This document shows, piece by piece, positions 18,300 through 27,294 of a stretch of 64,000 bases of DNA. Both the position numbers and the translations under genes were made by a program. Position 1 is the stretch's first letter. Every line of letters begins with the position of its first letter. Origin of the DNA: Streptomyces caniferus (GTDB lineage: Bacteria > Actinomycetota > Actinomycetes > Streptomycetales > Streptomycetaceae); the NCBI RefSeq assembly GCF_009811555.1, contig NZ_BLIN01000005.1, positions 62,001 through 126,000 on the forward strand. The letters are read 5' to 3'. A model generated the notes under the pieces. It saw nothing but the letters and a program-made list of their open reading frames with translations, did not search any database and was not told the origin of the DNA.

Positions 18300-18929
18300 A
18301 TGAAGCCCACCTGTCCCCTCCGCCGCCGGATCACCCTCGTTGCCTCAACTGCCGCCTGCGCCCTGGTGCTGGTTGCCTGCGGCAGCAATGACAGTGGCGA
18401 CCAGTCCGGGCACGGCTCCCCCTCGAAGCGCGCCTCCTCGCCGAGCGCCCGGGTTCCGTCCGGTACGCACAATGCTGCCGACGTGGCCTTCGCGAAGGGC
18501 ATGATCCCGCACCACCGGCAGGCCGTGGAGATGGCCGACCTGGCCGCGACCCGAGCCGCGTCCCAGCAGGTCAAGGAGCTCGCCGACAAGATCAAGAAGG
18601 CCCAGGACCCGGAGATCAGGACCATGTCCGGGTGGCTGACCGCCTGGGGCGAGCAGGTGCCCGAGGAGATGCCCGGCATGGACCACTCCGCCCACTCGGA
18701 GATGCCCGGCATGAAGGGCATGAAGGAGATGGACGCGCTCAGGAAGAAGTCCGGCAAGGACTTCGACACGTCCTTCCTGCAGATGATGGTCGGACACCAC
18801 CAGGGCGCGGTGAAGATGGCGGGCACCGAACAGGACAAGGGCGCCTACGGCCGGGCGAAGACGCTGGCCGCCGGCATCATCAAGGCCCAGAACGCCGAGA
18901 TCACCCAGATGAACAAGCTGCTCGGCTAG
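18300..18929 (+). CDS. DUF305 family lipoprotein
   Basis: A 209-residue lipoprotein with lipobox LVAC near residue 27. The DUF305 ferritin-like helical bundle has its two diagnostic His-rich motifs: GMIPHHRQAVEMADLA and MMVGHHQGAVKMA. Between them is a Met/His-rich stretch (PEEMPGMDHSAHSEMPGMKG) that looks like a copper-binding segment. It acts on the outer face of the membrane, plausibly in metal handling together with the DUF6153 protein upstream. A good AGGAG precedes the ATG. A 17-bp terminator follows. Confidence 0.9.
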   Translation: MKPTCPLRRRITLVASTAACALVLVACGSNDSGDQSGHGSPSKRASSPSARVPSGTHNAADVAFAKGMIPHHRQAVEMADLAATRAASQQVKELADKIKKAQDPEIRTMSGWLTAWGEQVPEEMPGMDHSAHSEMPGMKGMKEMDALRKKSGKDFDTSFLQMMVGHHQGAVKMAGTEQDKGAYGRAKTLAAGIIKAQNAEITQMNKLLG

Positions 18930-18970
18930 GGCTGACCGCCGACAGCGGGCGGCATCTGCCCTGCCCCTTG

Positions 18971-19007
18971 TCCGCCGGCAGCCGGCACACTGCCGGCTGC
19001 CGGCGGA
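18971..19007 (+). terminator. Terminator after the DUF305 gene
   Basis: Two 17-base arms (18971-18987 and 18991-19007) are perfectly complementary with a 3-base loop. This strong hairpin lies between the DUF305 gene and a convergent gene, so it may serve both directions. Confidence 0.8.
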
Positions 19008-19096
19008 CCGGGGTTCAGCGGCGGCAGACCTGCGTACACCCGCCGCGGGAACCACAGCGGCGACGGTTTCCTGTCCCCGGGGACTAGCGGCGGTCA

Positions 19097-19654
19097 TCAC
19101 GCATGGTAAAGCGTGTACCGCTTGTAGCTGTCTCCATCAGCGGTGGCGGCTGCATGAGAGGCGACGTCGGTCCATTCGGCGACGACCATCGCTCGCTCAC
19201 CGTCTGATGTCAGATGGACATGCGCCGCGAGCAAGCCCGACGCCGGCACGACGGCGGCTTTCACATCGTCCACCGCCATCGTGCTCACCACGAAGACGCC
19301 GGCTGGTCGCTCCGCATCGTGAACCACGCTACGAGTGAGGCGCGTTCGAGCGAGTCCAGGACGCTCGATGCCGGGCACGAGCGTGTCGATGTGGCTGACG
19401 GCCCTGGCGCGGTGGGCACGGGCCCATGCCAGGTGATCCTCATCGCTGGTCCACTGCGCATAGAAGAGGAGACCGGCGCCATCGGTGGACAGGAAGACGT
19501 GCTGTGCCAGGCGTCCTGAGGGCGTCTCGGCAGCCGCCCACTGGTCCATCACAGCGTCAGCGGCCGTGCGTGAACGCTCGGCAGTACCAGTGAGCCATTC
19601 GCTCATCAAAGCCGTTCCAGCGGCAGGGCGAACGAGGTCCAGAAAACGTGTCAT
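19097..19654 (-). CDS. ABM-fold (antibiotic biosynthesis monooxygenase-like) protein
   Basis: A 185-residue protein made of two dimeric alpha-beta barrel halves. The first contains HVFLSTDGAGLLFYAQWTSDEDHLAWARAH, written here as HVFLSTDGAGLL then FYAQWTSDEDHLAW; the second contains HVHLTSDGERAMVVAEWTD. Family members include cofactor-free quinone monooxygenases, though many have unknown substrates. Just upstream is a SoxR-like operator, which suggests induction by redox-cycling compounds. The ATG at 19654 is only about 14 bases from the putative -10, so the message may be nearly leaderless. Confidence 0.82.
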   Translation of the reverse strand: MTRFLDLVRPAAGTALMSEWLTGTAERSRTAADAVMDQWAAAETPSGRLAQHVFLSTDGAGLLFYAQWTSDEDHLAWARAHRARAVSHIDTLVPGIERPGLARTRLTRSVVHDAERPAGVFVVSTMAVDDVKAAVVPASGLLAAHVHLTSDGERAMVVAEWTDVASHAAATADGDSYKRYTLYHA

Positions 19655-19662
19655 GGACGTCG

Positions 19663-19693
19663 ACTCTCAAGCATCAAGTGCACTTGAGGTCAA
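19663..19693 (-). promoter_or_regulatory. SoxR-like operator/promoter
   Basis: The perfect 12-bp palindrome CAAGTGCACTTG (19675-19686), extended to CCTCAAGTGCACTTGA on the minus strand, closely resembles SoxR boxes (CCTCAAGT..ACTTGAGG). It sits in a long 19-base spacer between TTGACC (19693-19688) and a weak -10 (19668-19663), the geometry used by MerR-family activators. Confidence 0.6.
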
Positions 19694-19847
19694 GACGCAC
19701 GCGCCGAAACGCCACCCGTCGGACACCCCCTACTGCCGAGGGCGCTCGCTCCCCGTACGCGCACCGTACGGAGAAGCAAGTTGCGGCATGATCGGAATCG
19801 CACCAAGTCGCCTACAAAGAGGACAAGTTGAGTGAACGGGGAAGCCG

Positions 19848-20557
19848 ATGGAAATTGATGCCGCCGTGTTCGATGTTTTCGGGACGATGACCGACTGGCG
19901 GTCCGGTGTGGCCGACGCGCTGGCCGGGATCGGCGGCCGGGCCGGGCTGCGGGCCGACTGGCAGCGGTCGCCGACGCCTGGCGGCGCCGCTACCGCCCGG
20001 TGCTGGAACGGGTCCTGGCCGGAGAGCTGCCCTGCCGGCCGCTGGACGCTCTGCACCGGCTCATGCTCGACGACGTCCTGGCCGAGCACGGGCTCGACGA
20101 TCTCGGCGCGGCCGAACGGGATGCGCTCGTGCAGGCCTGGCACCGTCTGCGCCCCTGGCCCGATGCCGCCCCCGGTCTGGAGCTGCTCCACGACAGCCGG
20201 GTGGTGACCGCGACGCTGTCGAACGGTGGAGTCGGCCTGCTCGCCCGCCTCACCAAACAGGCGGGGCTCCGCTTCGACTGCATCCTGTCGGCCGAGCTGG
20301 CCAAGTCCTACAAGCCCGACCCCGCGGTCTACCTCATGGCCGCCGAGCTGCTCGAGGTGGAGCCGCAGCGGCTCCTCATGGTGGCCTGCCACCCTGACGA
20401 CCTCGAAGCGGCGGCCGAGGCCGGGCTCCGGACCGCCTATGTCCCCCGTCCGCTGGAGTGGGGGCCGGACGCCGAGCGGGTCGATCCGCCCGACGAGGTC
20501 GACCTCGTCGCCGACGACGTGATCGGCCTGGCCCGCGCGCTGGGGGCGACGGACTGA
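19848..20557 (+). pseudogene. Haloacid dehalogenase type II, frameshifted
   Basis: The reading frame from ATG 19848 encodes the HAD motif I of haloacid dehalogenases (AAVFDVFGTMTDWRSG). It stays homologous up to ADWQ and then drifts. The rest of the enzyme continues in the next frame (VADAWRRRYRPVLERVLAGE, then TLSNGG for motif II, KSYKPDP for motif III, and the end at 20557). Total length is 710 bases, one short of 237 codons. The break is at 19964-19965, where GACTGGCAGCGGTC looks like GACTGGCAGGCGGTC with one G lost. Either a true loss of function or a sequencing error. GGGGA precedes the start. Confidence 0.85.
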
Positions 20558-20662
20558 CCGAGGCCTCGGGGCGCGGGCCGGGTCGCGGAGCGCGGGGCGG
20601 AGCGGAGCGGTGCGGACGAGCACTGCGCGTCGCGGCCCGGCTCGGGCCGGCCCCCGGGAGGT

Positions 20663-21079
20663 TCAGCCGGCAGCGGGCACAGCCGGTACGTCCCCGGCCC
20701 GGCGGTAGTAGTCGAACTGGGTCACTCCGTTGTAGCCGTAGCTCTCGGGGTGGAGTTCGTGCAGCGCGACGCCGGACCGGGGAAGCGGGCCGAGGGTGTC
20801 CGACAGCAGTTCACCGGCCCGGGCGATGAACGCGGCCTTCTCCGCGGCGCTGTTCGTGCCCATGGTGATGCTGACCTCCACATGCGCGTCGCGGTGGCCG
20901 GCCAACGGCCTGCCGCCGATGAAGTAGCTGCCGGCCGGGACCAGATCGATGTGGACGATGGTGCGCGCGCTGGACTTGCGCAGGGCCGAGACCGCCAGCC
21001 GGGTCAGACCTTCGGCGAGGGCGCTCTGGACGTCGGCTGGGAGGTCGGGGTCGGGGACGGTGACCCGGATGTACGGCAT
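20663..21079 (-). CDS. 4-oxalocrotonate tautomerase superfamily protein
   Basis: A 138-residue protein that begins MPYIRVTVPDPDL. The amino-terminal proline, exposed after methionine removal, is the catalytic base of this superfamily, and that requirement fixes the start at ATG 21079, with GAGGAGA upstream. The body holds one tautomerase unit followed by a second, related half (VEVSITMGTNSAAEKAAFIARA). Substrates are usually 2-hydroxy-dienoates or similar keto-enols. It is divergent from a LysR regulator, which probably controls it. Confidence 0.85.
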   Translation of the reverse strand: MPYIRVTVPDPDLPADVQSALAEGLTRLAVSALRKSSARTIVHIDLVPAGSYFIGGRPLAGHRDAHVEVSITMGTNSAAEKAAFIARAGELLSDTLGPLPRSGVALHELHPESYGYNGVTQFDYYRRAGDVPAVPAAG

Positions 21080-21196
21080 GGCTCTCCTCGGCTCGTGCAT
21101 GAGTACGTCCGCCGGAGTCGGCGGCACGGATCAAGCGTCGCCAACCTGGCACCATAGATCCAACGCATACATGTCATAGACCCATGAGGCCCCTGC

Positions 21197-22129
21197 ATGA
21201 CCGTGAACCTCCCCCAGTTGAGGGCGTTCCTCGCCGTCGTCGATGCGGGCGGCTTCAGCGCGGCCGCCGCCGAACTGGGCATGAGCCAGTCAGCGGTGTC
21301 ACACGCCGTCGCCTCCCTGGAACGCGAGCTGGCCGCCCCGCTGCTGGTCCGCGCCACCCCGGCACGGACGACGGCACTCGGCGAACGGGTCCTGCCGCAC
21401 GCCCGCCTCGCGTTGTCGGCGGCCCGGTCCGTGGAGCAGATCGCGGCCGACGCCAACGAGACGATGACCGGCACCGTGCGGCTGGCCGCCACACCAACCG
21501 TCTGCCAGGGACTGGTCCCCGGCCTGCTCCGGCACTGGGGCGAGGACCAGCCGCGGATCACGGTGCGGGTCTTCGAGGGTGACAGCGCCGAAGTCTCGGG
21601 CTGGCTGGCGGACGGCACGACCGATGCCGCCGTCCTGATCGACCCGCCGCCCGGTCCCGGCATCCAACTCGCCGTCGACTCCTACCGGGCCCTGCTGCCC
21701 CGGGACCACCCCTTGGCGCACGAGCCGCTCGTCGACCTCCGCGACCTGGAGGACGACCCGTTCCTGATCTCGCCCAACGGCTGCGAGGCCCGCATCCGTA
21801 CGATCCACGGCCTGGCCGGACTGTGCTTCACCCCCACCCACCGGGTGCGGGACCTGGCGACCCTGATCAGCATGGTGCAGGCCGGTATCGGCGTGACCGT
21901 CCTGTCGGAGGTGTCCCGCTCCCTGATCCCGCCTGACCTGGTCCTGCTGCCGCTGGCGCCCCGGACCTCGCGCCGCCTCGTACTGACCGGACCGCAGGAC
22001 CGCCCCTGGCACCCGGCGGTCCGCACCTTGGCGGAGTCAGCCGTCGGCCACCTGGCCCGAACAGCGTCGCCTCCGTCTCCCCTGCCGGAGGAAGGAGTGG
22101 CACAACCGTCGCCCCAGCACACGCTGTGA
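21197..22129 (+). CDS. LysR family transcriptional regulator
   Basis: A 310-residue protein with the classic N-terminal LysR winged helix (LPQLRAFLAVVDAGGFSAAA, then ELGMSQSAVSHAVASLEREL). The C-terminal inducer-binding domain ends in the usual REVLTG-like strand (TSRRLVLTG). It is transcribed away from the tautomerase gene across 117 bases, the standard layout for a LysR regulator and its target. The inducer is unknown. Confidence 0.93.
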   Translation: MTVNLPQLRAFLAVVDAGGFSAAAAELGMSQSAVSHAVASLERELAAPLLVRATPARTTALGERVLPHARLALSAARSVEQIAADANETMTGTVRLAATPTVCQGLVPGLLRHWGEDQPRITVRVFEGDSAEVSGWLADGTTDAAVLIDPPPGPGIQLAVDSYRALLPRDHPLAHEPLVDLRDLEDDPFLISPNGCEARIRTIHGLAGLCFTPTHRVRDLATLISMVQAGIGVTVLSEVSRSLIPPDLVLLPLAPRTSRRLVLTGPQDRPWHPAVRTLAESAVGHLARTASPPSPLPEEGVAQPSPQHTL

Positions 22130-22244
22130 ACCGCGACGGCCGCCACCGTCCCGGCCGCGTCCGTGCCAGGACGGCCTCCCGGGTTTCGTCCGGAAGGGAG
22201 AGCCGAACCAGGTCAGGGCACGGACTCCACCGCTGACGACACCT

Positions 22245-22721
22245 CTAGGCCCGGCCCCGGCCAGGCGGTTCGACTTCGAGGTACCGGCGCCGCCGCGGCC
22301 CGCGGTACTCCAGCGCTTCCCACCCCAGCCGACGCACCACCGCTGCGCAGCGTCGCAGCGCCTCCTGTTCGGCGTAGGCGGCGCCGCTCCCAGCCGGCCC
22401 CAGCCACTCGACCCGCGCCACTCCCGGTGTTTCGGCCGCACCCACGCAGTACCCCGTCGCCACCCGCTGCCCCTCCTCGTCGACTGCCGACGGGGCGATC
22501 CCGGCCGCCTCCAGGGCCAGAGCCACGGCGCGTACCACGTGGTTGCGCTCCCATTCCGCCGGCACCGCGTAAGGATCGGCCGCTCCCGCGTTCATCAGCC
22601 GCCGGATCTGCAGCAATCCGTTGAACGCGGCCTGGACCGCCGTGGCCCTCGTCGGCCCGGCCTCCACCGGCGCGCGACCGTTGCCGTCGTGCGCCTTGAA
22701 GCCCGCACCGTCGTCCGTCAC
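22245..22721 (-). CDS. Hypothetical protein
   Basis: A 158-residue soluble protein. It has no signal or membrane segment. The central part (FNGLLQIRRLMNAGAADPYA, then VPAEWERNHVVRAVALALEAAGI) is helical. A small mixed region follows with GYCVGAAETPGVARVEWLGP, and it ends in a basic tail (YRGPRRRRYLEVEPPGRGRA). I do not recognise a family. Start GTG 22721 is chosen because GGGG lies five bases upstream; a GTG seven codons earlier lacks one. Confidence 0.6.
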   Translation of the reverse strand: MTDDGAGFKAHDGNGRAPVEAGPTRATAVQAAFNGLLQIRRLMNAGAADPYAVPAEWERNHVVRAVALALEAAGIAPSAVDEEGQRVATGYCVGAAETPGVARVEWLGPAGSGAAYAEQEALRRCAAVVRRLGWEALEYRGPRRRRYLEVEPPGRGRA

Positions 22722-22769
22722 CCGGTCCCCTTTCCGCTGCACGCCATGGTGTCAGCCGGCAGCGGCACC

Positions 22770-23063
22770 TCAGGCGCGACGGAGCCGGGCAGCGACGGCA
22801 TGCCCCAGGAGTACGTAGACGACGGCGGGCAGCCCGTAGTTCAGCACGGTCCGCACCCAGTCCGTATCCATGGTGAACAGATCGTGCGACCACCCGGCCA
22901 GCCAGGCGGCAGCGGCCTGGACCCAACTGACCAGGTCGTTGGCGCGGTTTGCGTCGAGGAGGACGAACAGGATCCACAGACCGAGGATCACCGCGGTGAG
23001 GTCCGCGATGACGACGATGACTTTTGCTGCTTCGCTTCTGCCGTTATGCGCGTGTCTGGACAT
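22770..23063 (-). CDS. Small integral membrane protein
   Basis: A 97-residue protein with three hydrophobic helices (VIVVIADLTAVILGLWILFVLL, a second around AAAAWLAGWSHDLF, and a C-terminal VLNYGLPAVVYVLLGHAVAA) and a basic end. The topology is reminiscent of small YggT-like Streptomyces membrane proteins; function unknown. The start at ATG 23063 is chosen because the sequence upstream of it is not protein-like. It lies 48 bases before the gene at 22245-22721 and may be co-transcribed with it. Confidence 0.6.
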   Translation of the reverse strand: MSRHAHNGRSEAAKVIVVIADLTAVILGLWILFVLLDANRANDLVSWVQAAAAWLAGWSHDLFTMDTDWVRTVLNYGLPAVVYVLLGHAVAARLRRA

Positions 23064-23485
23064 GACAAACACGTTGCCGCTTTCTCCCCGCCGAAACCCG
23101 GCCTCGAGGCCGGCATGGGCCGCGGGCCCGGCCCGCACGTAAAGCATCGCAATCCCTCGGAAGGGTGGCGTTCTACGTTCGAGACCCCGCGGAGCCGTGC
23201 CGCCGAGTCCGCACCTGCCTTCCGCGCGGCATTAGAACCTGCGTTCACCATCTGCCCCTCGGTCACCCGTTACGGGGAGCGTGAAAGGCCGTTCTTTAGA
23301 GCACCTGTACCCATCAGCCACTCTTCCGGAGAAGCGATGCATAGCGCCCTCACCCTCGCGAATTCCCCTCGCAGACTCGAACAACGCCGGCCCGGATCCC
23401 TTTCGGCGGAATGCCTCGGGCCCGTGCTTGACACCGCTGCACGCCGTATCCGCCACGCGTCCCTACCGGATGCGAGGCAGTGGGC
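23064..23485. other. Intergenic, divergent promoter region
   Basis: No gene supported. Lies between the membrane-protein gene and the ABC transporter gene, which point away from each other, so it should hold both promoters. No strong palindrome or -35/-10 pair stood out. Confidence 0.45.
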
Positions 23486-25477
23486 ATGAGTACGCCGGAA
23501 GGGAACGCATCCCCGTCGACGACCGGGCACACCGGACTGCCCGGGCCCCGCCGTGAGGAGACACTGACGCTCCCGCCGACGACCGTGCCCACGGGCCCGG
23601 GAGACGGTGACATCACCGACGGGCTGGAAGAGGCGTACTGGTCCGTGTATGACGGCGCCGCGGCCAAGTCGACGGTCGGCGAGGTCCTGGTGCGGCTGCC
23701 GCGGATCGTGCGGCAGATCGGCCGGCTGGCGTGGCAGGCCGACCGGCCGGCCACGGCGGCGGTCGTGGTGCTGCAGTTGGCCTCGGCGGCGATGTCCGCC
23801 TTCGGGCTGGTGGCGTCGGTCGCCGTCCTCCATGAGCTGTTCGGTCAGGGCCCGACACCGGACAAGGTCCGCAACGCCGTACCGCAGATCCTGCTCGTGG
23901 TGGGGTTCCTGTCGGCCCGGGCACTTCTCGAAGCGGGCGTCGCCATCGCGCAGGCGAGGGTGACGCCGAAGATCCGCACGGCGCTGGAGTGCGACTTCCT
24001 TCGGCTGACCGCTCATGTGCGTCTCGAGGTCGTCGACAATGCCGACTGGCACGACGACGCCTATCGCGCCTCCGACCGCGGTCTGTTCTATGCGCGGCAG
24101 ATCGTCGGCCAGGTGGTGTCGCTGGCCTCCGCCCTTCTCGGGCTGATCGGCACTGCCGGCGTGCTCGCCTCCCTGCACCCCGCCCTTCTCCCGTTGCTCC
24201 TGCTGTCGGTCCTGCCGGTGGGCGCGGCGGCGGTACGCACCGCGCGGGCCCGGTTCCACAGCTTCAAGCGGTGGAACGCCCTCCAGCGGCGGGTGCGGGT
24301 CTTCTCCTGGCTGTTGCTGGAGCGGGACGCCGCCGCCGAACTGCGCTCCGACACCGCCCAGAACGCCATCTTGGACGAGCACCGTCGGCTGACCGACCGG
24401 ATCGCCGAAGAGGACACACACCTCGGGGTGAGCTCCGCGGTGTTGACTCTGGGGGGCCGGGCCCTGGGCGGCGTCGGCACCGGCGTCACCTACGTCGCGC
24501 TGGGTGCCATGCTGATCGCCGGATGGCTCCCTCTCGCCGCAGGAGCGGGCGCGGTCCTCGCGATCCAGACCGGACAGACCGCGTTGACCCGCTTCGTGGA
24601 CGTGGCCCATCTGGTCTACGAGCACGCCATGTGGGTCGATGACCTCCTGCAGTTCCAGGAACGCTGCCGAGGTCTGCAGCCCCGCCGGTGCGGGGTGCCC
24701 GCGCCCACCGCCGTCACCACTCTCACGCTCGACAACGTCGGCTTCACCTATCCGGGCAAGGAGACACCGGCGCTGCGCGGCGTCTCCATGACCTTGCGGG
24801 GCGGGCAGACCGTCGCGTTCGTCGGCGTCAACGGCTCCGGGAAAAGCACCTGTTCACGCCTGATCGCCGGGCTGTACGAGGCGGGCGAGGGCACAGTGCG
24901 CTGGGACGGGGTGGACGTACGGGACATGGACGCCGAGTCGCTGCAGTCGCGCGTCGCCACCGTCCTGCAGGATCCGGTGCACTTCCCGTTCAGCGCGTTG
25001 GCGAATCTGACCATCTCGCGGGGCACGCTCACCGAGGCGGATCCGCAGCGGGCCTGGGAGGCCGCGGTGGCTTCCGGCGCGGACCGGGTGATCGCGGGCC
25101 TGCCGGACACCTGGGAGGCCGTGCTGTCCAAACGGTTCCGGGGCGGCCAGGAATTATCGGCCGGGCAGTGGGCGAAGATCGCCGTCGCTCGCGGCCTGTA
25201 CAAGAACGCCCCGGTACTGCTGCTGGACGAACCGACCGCGAGCATGGATCCCAAGGCCGAACACGACGTCTACCAGGCGGTCTTGCGCGGCAAGCGCAGG
25301 GAGGACCAGATCACGGTGCTGATCTCGCACCGGCTCGCCTCGGTGGTCGAGTGCGACCAGATCTACGTCTTCGACGGCGGCCGGATCACCGAAGCCGGTT
25401 CCCACCGCTCGCTCATGGAACTGGGCGGCGCCTACGCCGAGATGTTCACCCTCCAGGCAGCGGCCTACCGCTCCTGA
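23486..25477 (+). CDS. ABC transporter, fused permease and ATPase
   Basis: A 663-residue half-transporter. After an 80-residue hydrophilic N-terminus come about six transmembrane helices (near residues 90-370), then an ATPase domain with Walker A GVNGSGKST, signature LSAGQW and Walker B VLLLDEPTASMDP, and an H-loop histidine in LISHRLAS. The signature glutamine is kept. It should act as an exporter dimer. No peptidase domain is present. It is the first gene of an apparent operon with two NUDIX-containing genes, which suggests that export is tied to a nucleotide-linked or modified product. ATG 23486 has a GAGG upstream. Confidence 0.9.
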   Translation: MSTPEGNASPSTTGHTGLPGPRREETLTLPPTTVPTGPGDGDITDGLEEAYWSVYDGAAAKSTVGEVLVRLPRIVRQIGRLAWQADRPATAAVVVLQLASAAMSAFGLVASVAVLHELFGQGPTPDKVRNAVPQILLVVGFLSARALLEAGVAIAQARVTPKIRTALECDFLRLTAHVRLEVVDNADWHDDAYRASDRGLFYARQIVGQVVSLASALLGLIGTAGVLASLHPALLPLLLLSVLPVGAAAVRTARARFHSFKRWNALQRRVRVFSWLLLERDAAAELRSDTAQNAILDEHRRLTDRIAEEDTHLGVSSAVLTLGGRALGGVGTGVTYVALGAMLIAGWLPLAAGAGAVLAIQTGQTALTRFVDVAHLVYEHAMWVDDLLQFQERCRGLQPRRCGVPAPTAVTTLTLDNVGFTYPGKETPALRGVSMTLRGGQTVAFVGVNGSGKSTCSRLIAGLYEAGEGTVRWDGVDVRDMDAESLQSRVATVLQDPVHFPFSALANLTISRGTLTEADPQRAWEAAVASGADRVIAGLPDTWEAVLSKRFRGGQELSAGQWAKIAVARGLYKNAPVLLLDEPTASMDPKAEHDVYQAVLRGKRREDQITVLISHRLASVVECDQIYVFDGGRITEAGSHRSLMELGGAYAEMFTLQAAAYRS

Positions 25478-25554
25478 TCCCGCCCCGCTCCCCTCCGGCC
25501 TCCGCCCGGCACAAGCCCAGCTCACCACCCACCTCCCACGAAAGCGGTGACCCG

Positions 25555-26019
25555 ATGGACCAGACCCAGCTCGCCGAGCCGACCAGCACGGCCGCGATGC
25601 TCCTCAACGACAACGGCGAGTACCTGCTGCATCTGCGCGACAACATTCCCGGCATCTGCCACCCCGGCACCTGGAGCATGGTGGGAGGCCACCGCGAAGG
25701 CGACGAAACCCTCGAGGAGACCATCGCCCGCGAGTTGCGCGAGGAAGCCGGCCTGACCGTCCCGGACCTGGAGCGCTACATGGTCGTCACCAGCACCGGG
25801 CCGGACGGCGAGACCACCCACCGCGTTCAGGTGTTCCTCGGCCGCTGGAACGGCGATGCCGATGCTCTACCGGTCACCGAAGGCATCATGGTCCGCTTCT
25901 TCCCGCACGACCTGACCGAGCGACTGGTGACCTGCCCCGCGACGGCCGAAGTGCTCCGGGCCCATCGCAGCGGCTCGAACAGGCCGGCCCCGGCGCCCGC
26001 CCAGAACGACAGCCTGTAA
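25555..26019 (+). CDS. NUDIX hydrolase
   Basis: A 154-residue protein with a complete Nudix box: GHREGDETLEETIARELREE followed by AGL, fitting Gx5Ex7REUxEExGU. The box binds divalent metal for hydrolysis of a nucleoside diphosphate linked to another group. The start ATG 25555 lies 77 bases after the ABC transporter gene; 40 bases separate it from the methyltransferase/NUDIX gene. The substrate is unknown. A larger reading frame overlapping the transporter gene is not real. Confidence 0.88.
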   Translation: MDQTQLAEPTSTAAMLLNDNGEYLLHLRDNIPGICHPGTWSMVGGHREGDETLEETIARELREEAGLTVPDLERYMVVTSTGPDGETTHRVQVFLGRWNGDADALPVTEGIMVRFFPHDLTERLVTCPATAEVLRAHRSGSNRPAPAPAQNDSL

Positions 26020-26059
26020 GCCGGGCACGCCAGGTGACACGCGCTGAAGGGTCTACGCC

Positions 26060-27133
26060 ATGGCATATGTGACGCAGGACGAATGGGACACCCACTATCG
26101 AGAGGGCCGTTCCTTCCGGCCGCTCGACGACGTGGAACGCACGCTGTTTCGTGATCTTTCCGCCGCGCGGCCCGGCGGTGGCCACGCCCTGGACGTGGGG
26201 TGCGGCACCGGCGAACTCGCCCGCCACCTCGCGGCCCTCGGCTGCACCGTCGATGCCGTCGACTACGCGGCCTCGGCCCTCGCCACCGCCGCGCGGACGC
26301 CGCCCGCGGCCGGCGCCGCGAGGTTTGTGCGGTGCGACATCGAGCGGGACTCCCTCGCCGGTCTGCGCAGCTCGTACGACCTGATCGTGTTCCGGCTGAG
26401 CTACGCCTTCCTCCGCGACCGCACGCGGGTCATGAACCGACTGCGCGAACGCCTGACCCCCAGGGGCACGATCGTGGTCATCACACCGGTCGTGGACGCC
26501 GTGCCGGCCGAGCGGCGCGAGATTGCGCTCGACGAGGACGAGATCGGTCTGCTGGCTGCCGGATGGCGCACGGTCGAACGACATGCTGCCGAAGGGCTGG
26601 CGCTCATCGTGCTGCGCGACCCGGTCCGCGACCCGGTCCCGGCAGCGGTGTCCTTCCGCGGCAAGGGGCGCCCGTCCCCGCATGCCCTGACCGGCGCGGG
26701 CGTCGTGGTGACGGACGACGCGGGCCGTGTGCTGCTCGGCAGGTCCGTGCGAGGGGTGTGGGAGTTGCCCGGTGGCAAGAACGACGGCGACGAATCGTTC
26801 GTCGAGGCTGCCGTGCGCGAGCTCGAGGAGGAGACCGGGCTGAGGGCCGAGACCGCCGATGCGTGCCTGCTGGCGCTCTTGATGGACAGCGTCCACGGCA
26901 TGCCGCGGGTGACCGCCGCGGTACGCGTCGTCGCCTTCCGCGGCGAGCCGGCCGTCAGAGAGCCGAAGCTCATCCACCGCTGGGAATGGCACGACGTCTG
27001 CGACCTTCCCACTCTGGCATCCGGACTGTTCACGCCCAGCGCTCACGTGCTGGATGTCGTGTGGCCGGGACTACTGTCCGGCCTGCCGCCCGTCCACCAC
27101 CACGCTCTCGTACAGCGGAGTACGCATAGTTGA
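26060..27133 (+). CDS. Bifunctional class I methyltransferase / NUDIX hydrolase
   Basis: A 357-residue fusion. Residues ~1-190 are a class I SAM methyltransferase with motif I HALDVGCGTGELARHL and a following acidic strand (VDAVDYAASAL). Residues ~210-340 are a NUDIX domain with box GGKNDGDESFVEAAVRELEE then ETGL. Each half has its full signature, so both may be active. The fusion is known as a small actinobacterial family of unknown substrate. It follows the ABC transporter and stand-alone NUDIX gene on the same strand, with AAGGG before the ATG. The three genes look like one pathway. Confidence 0.9.
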   Translation: MAYVTQDEWDTHYREGRSFRPLDDVERTLFRDLSAARPGGGHALDVGCGTGELARHLAALGCTVDAVDYAASALATAARTPPAAGAARFVRCDIERDSLAGLRSSYDLIVFRLSYAFLRDRTRVMNRLRERLTPRGTIVVITPVVDAVPAERREIALDEDEIGLLAAGWRTVERHAAEGLALIVLRDPVRDPVPAAVSFRGKGRPSPHALTGAGVVVTDDAGRVLLGRSVRGVWELPGGKNDGDESFVEAAVRELEEETGLRAETADACLLALLMDSVHGMPRVTAAVRVVAFRGEPAVREPKLIHRWEWHDVCDLPTLASGLFTPSAHVLDVVWPGLLSGLPPVHHHALVQRSTHS

Positions 27134-27294
27134 AGCACTCGTACGGTCCGGACGGAGCAAGTTCGAAAAGGCGGATCGATTCGGCATTCCCCTTCGAGTG
27201 ATGGGCACATGCGGCCAGGTGCGCATGGGCAGCTCTCCCGCGACTCGTCCAGCCGCCGAGTCACCCAACTACTCTGCCGAAAAAGGGAATAGCC

